Counted from the stretch's first letter, positions 1 to 10,439 are shown. The stretch: DNA of 64,000 nucleotides from Deinandra increscens subsp. villosa (GCA_039602395.1 JBCNJP010000006.1:44762428-44826427), one strand, 5' to 3'. Notes: generated by a model from the sequence alone, not told the origin. Numbers and translations: made by a program.

Positions 1-1601
1 ATTTTTATCACCCGGTGGTGTAGCATCAGATATGCAAGAAGACTCTTCAGAAGAAATCTTTTCATCTGTAGATGGAGGAGACTCTTTCTTCTTCCAAAAA
101 GGAGACTTCTTATCTGTAAACACCTTCTGTTTCTTTTTCTGCTCAGCTTTGAACTTCTTCTTGTTGTGATCCTTAATTGGAACCTCTTTTCCTTCATATC
201 CCAAACCACCATTCTTCTGCTTAGGATGTTCTTTCACAGAATTCCCTTGTGAAGCTAGACGAGAAAATTCATTTTTGATAGCTTTAACACAAACTTCTTA
301 TTTGGTAAAGATTTGTCAATCACAATATCAGAAAAATCAGGAATCTTCACATGTTCGGGTTTGCCTTCAAAAAATTTCTCACTATCAAGAAAAACAGATT
401 TTGAATCAAACTTTGGAACCTTGTTTGAATCAAATATTCTTTCATCCTTTTTCTTCTTCTGAGACTTTGATTTCTTTGATTTTTCCGACTGAATACCATC
501 TTCTGCTGGATAATCTTGCAACTTCTGATTTGAATTATCATTAAGTGTCATTTTCAAATCAACTACTGGAACTTCATGATTATCAACATCTTTGCTTGGT
601 TTGCCATCTCGTTCCAAATGATACAAATAATTCTGAAATACACTTGATGTATTGCAATTTGCAAGTTGTCGTTGCAGATCAAGCATTGCAATCCTTGTTT
701 TAGAAATTCTAGTATTAGCTTCTAGTAACTCCTTCTGAGAAGCGATAAATTTCTTAGACAATTTGTTATACTTGTGCTTTTGACCATACATTCTGTCACA
801 TTCATCAAGCACTTCTTTTGTAACCTTTTTCACTTTTGTTTGAAGATCGGCAACATCTGCTTTCAAGATTTTATTCTCTCTAACTAGCTCAATCTTTTCA
901 GAAACTAAACCTTTTTCACTTTTCCTTTGATTTAACAAATAACACGTCAAAATCTTCATTAACTTCTTTTTCTTTGGCTTTAGCTTTCACGCATTCCTCA
1001 ATCAATACTTTCTTTTGTTTCAACAATTCTTCCTTCATCCTAGCAAATTCAAAACAATTTGAACATGATGCAGACACATCCTTTTGAATTTTTGCAGCTA
1101 AACCATCACAAACTTTATTTTTTCATTTATTCACTTCTTTTCTTAGAATACTATTTTCTGCGAATAACGTCACTTCTTTCTTTTCTATTCCTCAATTTTA
1201 TATTTAAACTTCAAACCTTGTTCAACAGTTTCTGTTTTCTGAAAAGTTTTAGACATATGTTCCTAACATTGTGTCTTTACAATATCCCATATCTGCTTTG
1301 CTTTGCGACAATATTTGACTTGACTTACAAGAGTTGTAGGCACAACTATCAGAAGAAGTGCAACAGCCTTTTCATGTTGATCATACAAGTTTCTTTCTTC
1401 AATTGAAAAATCCTGTCTCTCCTTAAAATCCCAACCATAAGTTGGATACTTATATTCATCTATAACCGATAACCACAATGTTTTATCCAAATTAGCAATA
1501 TATCCTTTAAAATATGTTGCCCAACTATGGTAATCTCCAAGATTTATCAACTTTGGTACATTCTAATGATGACCCGAAATAATTGCATCAATTTCATACA
1601 T
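1..1601 (-). pseudogene. gag-like protein of element A, broken and partial
   Basis: The minus strand begins MYEIDAI near 1601, hits a stop near 1566, then reads NVPKLINLGDYHSWAT and KAVALLLIVVPTTL (1550-1263), the copia-type gag N-terminal domain (UBN2/DUF4219-like). A second segment (959-255) is a lysine- and glutamate-rich coiled coil with a K/S-rich stretch. The frames do not join: several shifts and stops separate them. The same order occurs in element E. As in E, the coiled coil follows the N-terminal domain directly, without the central zinc knuckle of B, D and F. The C-terminal knuckle is beyond the window. Clearly nonfunctional. Confidence 0.75.
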
Positions 1602-1711
1602 TTTGAAAATTGTGAAATTGGATTTATCAACTGGTAGTTCGTCTTCAGTTCGGACAGCAGCACAATGCATCTTTTGTCTTGTATTTGATACTTCACGTGA
1701 CGAACTAAACA
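1..1711 (-). mobile_element. Element A: truncated gag-only LTR retrotransposon
   Basis: Minus-strand retroelement that enters from the left edge. It ends at 1711, where the minus strand starts TGTTTAGTTCGTCACGTGAA, an LTR start like those of elements B and E. Immediately right of 1711 the plus-strand gag of element G resumes, so A is inserted in G. Only about 110 bp separate the LTR start from the gag start near 1601, so most of the LTR, the primer site and the leader are deleted. It is closest to element E in gag sequence. The left end, and therefore the target duplication, lies outside the window. Confidence 0.7.
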
Positions 1712-3799
1712 GTTGAACAAAGAATTTGACAACTTTCAACATTATGATAAAGAAAACATCACTGCTCTTATATCTAGGTTCTCACATCTTATTAGTGAAT
1801 TGAAAGTCGTTGGAATAGAAAAGACTGAGGAAGAACTAAAAAAAATTGCTAGAAGCTTTACCACAGAATTGGGAAAATTATGTCTTACTAAGTACACATG
1901 ATAAATAATTTTTTTCATTATCATTTCATGAGTTAACAGGAAAGCTTCATGCTCGAGAAATGGAAATGATGAATACAAACAAATCAACTGCTCAACTGTA
2001 AAATCCTAAATTATATCATGGTCAGATTAGTGCAAGCATAAACGCAAAAGATAAACCAAATGGTCTTAGTCCTCCACCAAGTACAGAGTTTATTTGAAAT
2101 GTTTCTGGAATTTCTGAAACTTCTGATTCCTCGATGAGTTGCAGTTTTACAATTCCAGGTCTAACAAAGCATAATGCATTTTCTGTCTAAACAACTGATG
2201 ATTGTGCTGCAACGATATCTGCTTTAGTTTCATCTTCTTTTGGAATGATTATCAGCAATGTTAGTGCTGCTAAGATGGTTAGAGAAGATTTTAATGAAAT
2301 TGATGATGATCATTTGGATGAAATGGATATGGCATGGCAATTAGCTATGTTAACTTAGAGAGCAAAAAGATTCTTCAAGAAAACTGGAAAAAGACCTTTT
2401 AATTCAGATGGAAAGTTGGGATTCGATAAATCTAAGGTGAAGCGTTACAATTGTTCCAATCTTGGACATTTTGCAAGAGAATTTGAGCAATCTCAAGCCA
2501 ACAAATCTGATTCAAAAGCTACTACCAATGGTGCTCAATCGTCATCAAGTAATTCAAATACAAGAGCTTTGGTTGTTCAAGGTGGTGCGACTTATGATTG
2601 GGGTAAATTATTTAATGAATTTGCGTTGATTGTCACCTCTGCACAAGATGATTATTATTCAGAAACAAGTTCTTATGAATCAGTTGAGGATGACATGTAT
2701 GAATCTAAGGTTGATAGTTTGGTAAAGGAGAATGATTTTTTAATGAAAAAAATCAGTCTTCTCACTGAAATTTTGAACATGGTGACAGAAGAATTGGAGA
2801 TTTCCAAGAAAGAATGCAAGGAATCTGAACTGAAAGTTGCAAAGTTATCAGAAGAAAATGTTGAGTTAGCTAAAGAAGTTGAAAATGGAAAACTTAAGCA
2901 AAATAGGTTGAAGCTGATTTCAATGATCTGTTTAAGAAAACAAAGATTAAGCTTAATGTGCTCAACAAGAATTTTGATGAACTCGCTGCCAAAGCGGTAG
3001 CTTATCAGAATGACAATGAAAGTTTGTTGGAGAAAAGAAGGAATTAGCAAGGGTGAATAAGTTGTTGAATACAAATATTGATATTCAGAAGGGAAATGAG
3101 GGTAAGTTGAAGAAAGAGTTGTTTGCTGAGTTAGATAATTTGAGGTTGCAGAAATCAAAAACAAACTGGGTTACAAAGAAGTTAATTGCTACCGAGAAGG
3201 AATTATCTGAAGCACAACAGAGATATTAGATTTGAAGATCAAGGTGATTGTTGCAAATCTTCTTTTGAACAATGTCACTAATTCACAATCTCTTACAAGT
3301 TTCTTGGCAAAAGATGAAAATTTTGAGAAAATGTTTGACAAGACAGTTCCACCCATTGTCATTATCCAGGAAGTTGTCAATATTGTGAAAGAAAAAGTTG
3401 GAGAAATTGATTACTCAAAGTTTTCAACTTCAAATTCTGAAGAAGAGAAGGTTGAGAAGAAAAAGAAGAACAAAAAGACTGGCAAGAAGAATGAGAAGAA
3501 TTATGAGGTTCCTACATTTTCACAGTTTGTGTCTGGTTCATCATCGATTGAAAATGAGAAGCCAGCTACTTCCACTAAGAAGATTCGTTCTCATGCTGAT
3601 ATCGATGAAACACTTTTCAGTGCTCAGAAGGATGTTAAAGAAGTCAAAGCTGAGTTTTCACGTTTGGCAAAGAACGGGCATAAATCATCTATTTCAGAAG
3701 AGAAGATTTCTGGTAAAAATGTTGGTTTGGGTTTCAAGCAGAACGTTACCAAAGTCGATGATTCTAAGAATCCAAATTAACAAAATCTGAAGAAGATTA
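1712..3799 (+). pseudogene. gag-like protein of element G, first part
   Basis: Homologous to the gag of elements F and B. It starts inside the gag domain (NKEFDNFQHYDKENITALIS at 1716) and passes a degenerate zinc knuckle near 2446 (RYNCSNLGHFAREF, with the first and last Cys lost). Acidic and coiled-coil segments (2640-3000 and 3232-3780) follow, the latter rich in Lys/Glu. There are several stops (for example near 1900, 2097, 2190 and 2356) and frame changes. Interrupted by element B at 3800; continues at 9728. Confidence 0.75.
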
Positions 3800-4137
3800 T
3801 GTTAATACCTAGTTCCTGATCGTCATGTCAAGTATCGAATACAAGACGAAGATATGCAAGATAGCTATGGTCCGAACTCTTGGCGAACTTCGAGTTCGGA
3901 CTGGTCCGAACAGGTCCGAACCTGAGGTTCAGAAATTCGGGATTCAGCTCTATAAATAGCATGTCATGTATTGTATTCTGTAACAGTCTTAGAACTTTTG
4001 GTCATATCTCATATCTGTGTACTCTATGGTCTCTGTGGTTAATACAAAGTTTCACTGTATTTACATCTCATGTTCTTACTATTTTTACATTGATTTCGTT
4101 ATGACTAAGTAGACGATCTACCGCTCACGCATTTTCA
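3800..4137 (+). repeat. 5' LTR of element B
   Basis: Starts TGTTAATACC, ends GCATTTTCA, 338 bp. A TATA box (TATAAATA) lies at 3951-3958. Just upstream, at about 3869-3945, the word CCGAAC/GTTCGG occurs repeatedly in both orientations. Matches the 3' LTR at 9390-9727 along its full length. Confidence 0.9.
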
Positions 4138-4139
4138 AG

Positions 4140-4151
4140 TGGTATCAGAGC
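4140..4151 (+). promoter_or_regulatory. Primer-binding site of element B (initiator Met tRNA)
   Basis: TGGTATCAGAGC, two bases after the LTR, complementary to the 3' end of plant initiator methionine tRNA, the usual primer of plant LTR retrotransposons. Confidence 0.9.
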
Positions 4152-4668
4152 ATTTGGTTTGTTCTACTCGTCGGAAATCTCTGTTTTTCAGAGTTTTGAG
4201 TCAAAATTTCACGTGTTACGAAAATGAGTATCATTTTTTAGTTCGTTTGATCTTCTCGAGTGTACTTTACTTGAAAAATCTTCTCTGTGGTTGTTTCTAT
4301 TGAGTTTGCTTGATTTCCTGTCAAAAATCCCATCCAAAATCACAGAAATTCAAGAAAATGGTGTCGAGTGAGTTAGAGTTCGTTTGAAGTTCGGACTAAG
4401 CAAAAAATAATCGCTCCGAACTCCAGGTTCGGGCGAAGTTCGGTCATTTCCTGGTTTGGTGAGAGTTTGGACGATGTTCAGTAGTAGTTCGGCTTTGTTT
4501 CGGTCAACGTTCGGTACGAGTTCGGTCCAAGTTCGATTGATTCTTCCGAAGGCTAGGTTGGGAGGGAGTTCGGCTAGTTTAAGTTTGGATATAGTTCGGT
4601 CTAAGTTCGGAGGTAGTTTGGAAGTGTTTCGGAACGGGTTCGGAGTGAACAGTGACAGATTTTTCAAA
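4152..4668 (+). other. Leader of element B with iterated TTCGG words
   Basis: Transcribed leader between primer site and gag. From about 4375 to 4650 it carries at least 12 copies of TTCGG, mostly as AGTTCGG or GTTCGG, nearly all on this strand. The same word and its complement are iterated upstream of the TATA box in this element's LTR. No convincing coding sequence lies before the gag ATG at 4669. Confidence 0.7.
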
Positions 4669-7600
4669 ATGTCCGATTTTCAAGCGTTCGCAGCTATTCA
4701 AAATTCGGTTAAAGCAACGATGCAAACGATGATGAATTATGATAATGAAATTGGAACAAGTCAAAAAGTTCCCAAATTGCTTAAATTGGAAGATTATCAT
4801 AGTTGGGTTAGAAGATTTGAAGCGTACGTTGACATAAATGACATTGATATGTGGTTGGTATTTACTGAGCAATATGTCTATCCTAAGGATGAAACTGGTG
4901 AACCCATTCTTCAAAGAAAGATGTCATCTGAGCAAAAGAAAGCGTATCAAGCTGAGAAGAAAGCTTATGGTACTTTAACGATGGCTTTGCCAAAAGAGTT
5001 ATTGCATCAATTTTCTGGTAACTACACATCAAAAAGTTTGTGGGATGCTTTGGAGAAATGATGTGAAGGCAATGACCAATATAAGAAAAGTCGTCAGAAA
5101 GTTTTGAAGAAAGAATTTGATAGCTTCAAGCATTACCAAAATGAATCAATTCCAAATTTAAGTGCAAGATTTACTCACTTATTGAGTGAAATGCGTTTGG
5201 TGAGTCTTACAAAAGAAGAAGCGGATAGGAAAGAAAAGAACTTGGAGGCTTTACCTGAGAAATGGGAGAATTATGTGATGATGATCACCCATGATAAAGA
5301 ATATCCGGGATTATCTTTCAATGATTCAATTCAAATAATTCAAGCTAGAGATATGGAGTTGATGGTGAACAAATCACTTCCTGCACAAATTCAGAATCCT
5401 ACTGTGTATCATGGTGAAAATGATTCTATAATGAATGTTGGGAAGTCTAATATTCTTAATTCCGCACCTCCTATAGCATTTCTTGCAGGTAAATCTGAAA
5501 TTCCAAGTTATTCTTCTGCTAGTTGTAATGTTTCTGTTCCTAGTTCTTCGACTCAAAATGCTTTGTCTGCTCAAACCACCGATGATTATAATGCTTTAAT
5601 GTCTGCGTTGGTATCTTCATATTTCGGGGTTATTACTAGTGCTGTGAATAATGCTGAATTGACAAATGAAGATTACGATCAGATAGATTATGATCATTTG
5701 GAAGAGATGGATTTAAACTGGCAATATGCTATGTTAGTTCGAAGAACGAAGAAATTTTTCAATAGAACTGGAAAGAAAAGACTGAATCAAGATGGGAAGA
5801 TTGGTTTGGACAAATCTAAGGTGAAATGTTTTAAGTGTTCGGCATATGGAAATTTTGCACGAGAATGTTCAAGTTCCACTGAAAACAAGCTGAAGTCTGG
5901 TCAACATGCTCATATGGTTTTTCATTCACCAAGTGAAAATTCTAAGATTGAAGAAAAAGCTGTTTCTTTTTATGAGAAATTAAATGAGTTGTTTTGGCAT
6001 CTAGATGGATTTGCTTGGAATGGAGATTCTAGTGTTTCACAACTATCACATGCACCTATTAGGGTTGCTTTAACTGCTCATCATGATAGTGATAGTTTTC
6101 TCACTGATTCTGATTCTAATTCAAGTGAATTATTGGTTCAAGAAGTTTTACCACAAATCACTAATTGTTTAAAAGTTGAAAAAGTTAAATGTCTGGAATG
6201 TGAAAAGTTGCACAACAAGATTGCAAGGTTTGAACAACGTTCTCAATTATCAACTAAAGAGATTGTTGTTCTCAAGCAAGAATTGGATGATTTTCAAAAG
6301 AAGTATTGTAAATTGGTTCATGTTCATGAAGATGTTTTGAAAGAAAGACTCAATTGGCTGAAGAATGTGAGAAAGCCAAAGCTGAAGCATTAGACGCTGC
6401 TCAAGATTTTGAGAATTTGTTTGAAAAGAGTTATCTGGTTCAACGAAAGTATGAAAAGGCTAATGCTCTTGTGATTGAGTCGGCGGCTACGATTGAGAAA
6501 CTTCAGAACAATATTTATATTCTTCAAGATGAAATTGTTCTTTATCGAGATAAAAATGAAGTCTTGACAAAAGATGTTGAAATTTACAAGAAGAAAAGAG
6601 AAGGTGCCCTTGAAGAAATATTTGCTGAATGTGAGATCCGGAAGGTACAAACTTATGAATATGATGATCTCAATGCAAAATTCATCAAGTCACAAAAGGA
6701 TGTATTTGATGCTCAAAAGAAAATTCCTAATTTGAAGTTGGAAATTTTGGAGTTGCAACGGCAAGTAAAGAATTGCAATTTGTCACCGACATTGCTGAAT
6801 TTCTTATACAAACAGGATAAGAGTAAGGAGAATTCCGAGAAAAATGATATTCACATGGTTCCTCAACCAGTGGATTTGATTGAGGTAACATCTGCTCCGC
6901 TTGATCCTAAAGGTGAATTGCATGATTTTTCGAAATTTGCCACTCTACCCCAGAAGAAGAAATCAAAGTCTAAGAAGAAAGAAAAGCTTTTGAGTGATGC
7001 TCCAAAATTTACCTCAAAGTCTGTTTTTCGGAGAATGAAAAGGTGTTTGATAAGGTTGCTTCAAGTTCTTCGTCTGGAACCGACGAAGAAAAAGTTTTGG
7101 TTGAGAAGAACAAGCTGAAAGATATCAAAGCAAACTTCACTAGTGAAGCTAAGGCGAGAGATGTTTCTGGTTCTTTTTCAAGTTTATCAAAACCTTCAGG
7201 TTTAAAGCACAAAGGCTTGGGTTATGTGGTGATGGATGCACCCGTTCAAGCAAAGAAGCCAGAAAAAGCTGAAAAAGTTTCAAAAGTTAAAGTTGATAAG
7301 AAATCACCTCCTAAGAAAGATTCTTATTATTCTGGAAGGTCATCATCTTCAAGGAGTCCATCTCCTATGTATGATTCTTCTGATGGGTTCTTTGATACTT
7401 TTGATTCTGAACATTCATCTGGTTTTCAACATTCAAAGAATTTTTCAAATAGTTTTTGAGAAAGACTTTGTTATGCATGTCGTCAACCAGGACATCTTGC
7501 TGCTGATTGTCCGACGACTACATATATCCACAACACTGCTAAATATGTGGATAACAAAAGTCAAATTTTTTATGAACCATGGTCTCCAACGATCAAATCA

Positions 7601-7765
7601 ACTCGTAAGTCGTTATGGTCTAAACCAAGTACGCCGGTTGAATCTGATTCTGGTTCTGATCAAAAATCAAATATTCTTCAAATATGGAAACCGAAAGTTG
7701 TTTCCAAGGCCAACAGCGACTATGTGAAAGACACCGGGCGATCCGATGCTGTTGAATCGGGTTGA
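4669..7765 (+). pseudogene. gag-like polyprotein of element B with four breaks
   Basis: Starts MSDFQAFAAIQ at 4669, chosen because elements D and F begin alike. Order: copia-type gag domain (KLLKLEDYHSWVRRFEAY, then LSARFTHLLSEM), central zinc knuckle at 5827-5868, long coiled coil (about 6180-6790), K/S-rich stretch, Ser-rich stretch near 7320-7380, and a second intact zinc knuckle CYACRQPGHLAADC at 7469-7510. It ends with the family motif IWKPKVVSK. Breaks: TGA at 5059-5061, frame change near 6350, frame change near 7030, TGA at 7457-7459. In the central knuckle the zinc-binding His is Asn (CFKCSAYGNFAREC). Gag of this kind packages element RNA. Protease and pol are absent altogether, so it would need a helper. 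Confidence 0.85.
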
Positions 7766-9389
7766 TCCCAGAGCGACTAATGATTTATTTGGTGTCAGGC
7801 AGGTATTTCAGGAAGACCTTTCGGTGATTGCGAAATTGCTGATTGTGAAATATCTGTGATAACTTAAAATGAATGTTCAAATCAATTTCGCTCTCAAAAT
7901 GCAAAACGGCAAGTATTCGTGTTGGTTGATCAACTTCTGATTTATTTTTCACTCCGTTTCATTTTGAGGGGGAGTTTTTTTTTTGCAAAAATACAAAAAT
8001 AGTGTGTTGTTTTTCAAATAGTAAAAATGAAAATCTATAACTAGAGTTGTCATTTTTAGGGGGAGAAATTTGAAAATATAAAAACATTGAAAAATGCAAA
8101 AATCCAAAACATTGAAAAATGAGAAATTGTATCCGACATGAATGGGAAATGATGGTACGTTGGCTTACATCATCTGGCTCATGGATAAAATAGATGAAAA
8201 AGCCATAAGATCATTTGATCGATGTGCAAGGTAGGCTCGGCAAATCAGAATGTATTCAAATGTGATATACACTAAAATCTGATGCTTGACCTAGTGGATA
8301 ACATCTTGATGCATATCTCACGATATATCAAGAAATAGATATGTGAAAATAAAATGAAAAATCACTGTGTATACATGTGTTCATTTTGCAAAGATTTAAA
8401 CTTGTTTGATTTTCTTTATTTTGTCAAACAATCGGACTTTCTCTGCGTGCTCACAAGGCCGACCTGATCGTTGTTCGTTTGACGTTCTGCTTTATTTTCT
8501 TCGGTGTTTCGTATAACTCATCAGACTTTCTCTGCGTGTTCACAAGACCGACCTGATTGTTGTTGAGTTATACACTTTCAACTTATTTTATTTTCTTATT
8601 TTGTTAAATCCGAGGCCTTATCTGCGTATCGAAAGATCGACCTTAAGGTAGACGATTTAACGTTCTTATTTCTTTTTGCATGGAACACAGTTGACTATAT
8701 CATGAATATAATCTTATGTGATGAAAATCACAAGTGAAATCACAAAAATGTGATAAGCAAAGCATATCTGAGTATGTGTGATAGTGTGGAGTACACTGGT
8801 CAATGCAAATATAATCAATACTTTAACATATCATGATGTTATGAGTATGATTTTACCTGAGTTTAAAGTTGGATATATTATATCTGCAATCGACATGGCT
8901 TATGTGCTACAATAATCATAATTGAAGTGTAGTTCAGCATGTTATGTCCAATATGATCCCAAGTTGTGATCTTTCTCACAAAAGACAAAAATAGTGTCTG
9001 CTTCTGTATTGCATTTACATTTCATATTAGAAAATACCAAAAAGATTTTCGGTGTGTTTTGATATAAAATTTCTAAAAGTCAAAAAGATTTTGTTTCTGA
9101 TTTATTTTCGATTGATCAACACGGTATATGAAATCCAGTTCAAAATCAAAACATCTTAGAGTCTCGAAGAGACGTTTTGCGCCAATATTATTTATGTTAG
9201 CAGGTTTCCTAGTGGAAAGAGAACATCACAACTTCAAGTCTTCTGAAGATTGTTGATAAAGAGATTACACACGATGCAATATCAAGTATTCAAGATTGAA
9301 CTCATCGTCAAAGAAGAGGGAGAGTTTGATTGAAGATACAAGATACAAATTTTATGTGAAAGATGATACAGCACATGCCGAGGGGGGTT
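7766..9389 (+). other. Noncoding 3' module of element B
   Basis: About 1.6 kb without a credible reading frame, yet the same blocks occur in the same order in G, D, E and F. They are: a GGTATTTCAGGAAGACCT block (7803-7820), two internal AGGGGGAG tracts (near 7968 and 8059), a hairpin TGGCTT/AAGCCA (about 8161-8207), three tandem stem-loops (8423-8661), a block around ATGATCCCAAG, and a polypurine tract against the 3' LTR. Conservation of noncoding sequence across copies whose gag is broken suggests a cis-acting RNA role. Confidence 0.75.
8423..8661 (+). other. Three tandem stem-loops of element B
   Basis: SL1 8423-8483 (arms GTCAAAC/GTTTGAC), SL2 8511-8573 (GTATAACTCA/TGAGTTATAC) and SL3 8603-8661 (GTTAAATC/GATTTAAC). 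SL1 and SL2 have an inner helix ATCGG or ATCAG with CTGAT; SL3 has CCTTA with TAAGG. All three keep TCTGCGT on the 5' side and CGACCT on the 3' side of an internal loop. SL3 is capped by GAAA between ATC and GAT. Arms vary between copies but remain complementary. Structures are predicted by eye only. Confidence 0.7.
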
Positions 9390-9419
9390 TGTTAATACCT
9401 AGTTCCTAATCGGCATGTG
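9372..9419 (+). promoter_or_regulatory. Polypurine tract of element B within an inverted repeat
   Basis: The purine run GAGGGGGG (9380-9387) lies just before the 3' LTR (9390) and should prime plus-strand synthesis. CACATGCC (9372-9379) and GGCATGTG (9412-9419, inside the LTR) are perfectly complementary, placing the tract and the LTR edge in a 32-nt loop. Confidence 0.75.
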
Positions 9420-9727
9420 AAGTATCGAATACAAGACGAAGATATGCCAGATAGTTGTGGTCCGAACTCTTGGCAAACTCCGAGTTTGGACTGGTCCGAA
9501 CAGGTCCGAACCTAAGGTTCGGAACTTCAGGATTCAGCTCTATAAATAGCATGTCATGTGTTGTATTCTAAAACGTTCTTAGAACTTTTGGTCATGTCTC
9601 ATATTTGTGTACTCTGTGGTCTCTGTGGTTAATACAAAGTTTCATTGTATTTACATCTCGTGTTCTTACTCATTTTACATTGATTTCGTGATGACTAAGT
9701 AGACGATCTACCGCTCACGCATTTTCA
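9390..9727 (+). repeat. 3' LTR of element B
   Basis: 338 bp, TGTTAATACC to GCATTTTCA, TATAAATA at 9541-9548. Full-length match to 3800-4137 with about 28 differences by eye. Confidence 0.9.
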
Positions 9728-10439
9728 ATTTAAATTGAAACAAGTTCAGAAAGATGTTTTCAAGGCTGAAAAATTTCAACTCGAGAGATTTTACAAGCTC
9801 AAGGGTTCGAAACAAATATTTTCTGACAAAGAATTTCCGCTTCATTTTGCGGATGCTCAGAAAATTTTTGAAGTTTTAGTGAAAAGTGCTGACCGAGGAA
9901 TAAGAAGAAACAATTGGCTAAATTTTCTTATGGAGGATCAGGTTCTACTCCAAAGATCCTGACATAAAAATGGGTTCATGATCACAGGCATCAGGTATTT
10001 GATTCTTTCTATGATCATTTTGGATAATATCAGTTTTGTGAAGCTATGCAGGTTTCTAAACTATGGGAAAAGAACAGTCGTTTGTCTTACAATTGTCGCC
10101 AAAAGGGGCGTATGGCACAAGATTGTCTAGTTCCTACTGTTTTTACTCAAAGAAGATAAAAGGTTCCATTTGTTGATAAATCTACCAAACCAAAGTTCAT
10201 TGATGAACATGGCAGAGTGTTTGATGGATTTCAACCTACATTTTTTTAAAAGCAAGGAAGATTTATTCCTAAAGTTTCAAATGTTCCAATTGTAGGTTGT
10301 TCATCAATCAACTGTGATTGATTCATCAAATATTGACTTACCAAAACAACAACCACAATGGAAACCTAGGGTGATTTCGAAGCAAAACCAGGACACTGGT
10401 TGGCCTGAAGCAATTTGCTTCGGGTCATTTAAAAACTGA
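9728..10439 (+). pseudogene. gag-like protein of element G, C-terminal part
   Basis: Resumes the gag interrupted at 3799: KLKQVQKDVFKAEKFQLERF aligns with the same stretch in element F. The C-terminal zinc knuckle near 10085 reads SYNCRQKGRMAQDC, with the first Cys changed to Ser and the His changed to Arg, so it cannot bind zinc normally. Family motif WKPRVISK near 10360, then DTGWPEAI and a stop at 10437-10439. Several internal stops and shifts. Confidence 0.7.

Larger units (their letters stand above)
3800..9727 (+). mobile_element. Element B: complete gag-only LTR retrotransposon (TR-GAG-like), 5.93 kb
   Basis: Two 338-bp LTRs (3800-4137 and 9390-9727), each starting TGTTAAT and ending TTTTCA. 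Between them lie a primer site, a leader with an iterated TTCGG word, one gag-like reading frame with four breaks, a long noncoding 3' module, and a polypurine tract. No protease, integrase, reverse transcriptase or RNase H motif is visible, so it is non-autonomous. It sits inside the gag of element G. The 5-bp flanks (GATTA left, ATTTA right) match only imperfectly. The LTRs differ at roughly 8% of positions by eye, so the insertion is not recent. Confidence 0.85.

Noticed and set aside
8423..8661. Hammerhead or other known self-cleaving ribozyme in the stem-loops
   Set aside because: CTGAT occurs, but the CTGATGA...GAAA core in the correct arrangement does not; I cannot match a known ribozyme.
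3795..9732. Clean 5-bp target duplication for element B
   Set aside because: Flanks GATTA and ATTTA match imperfectly; reported as approximate only.
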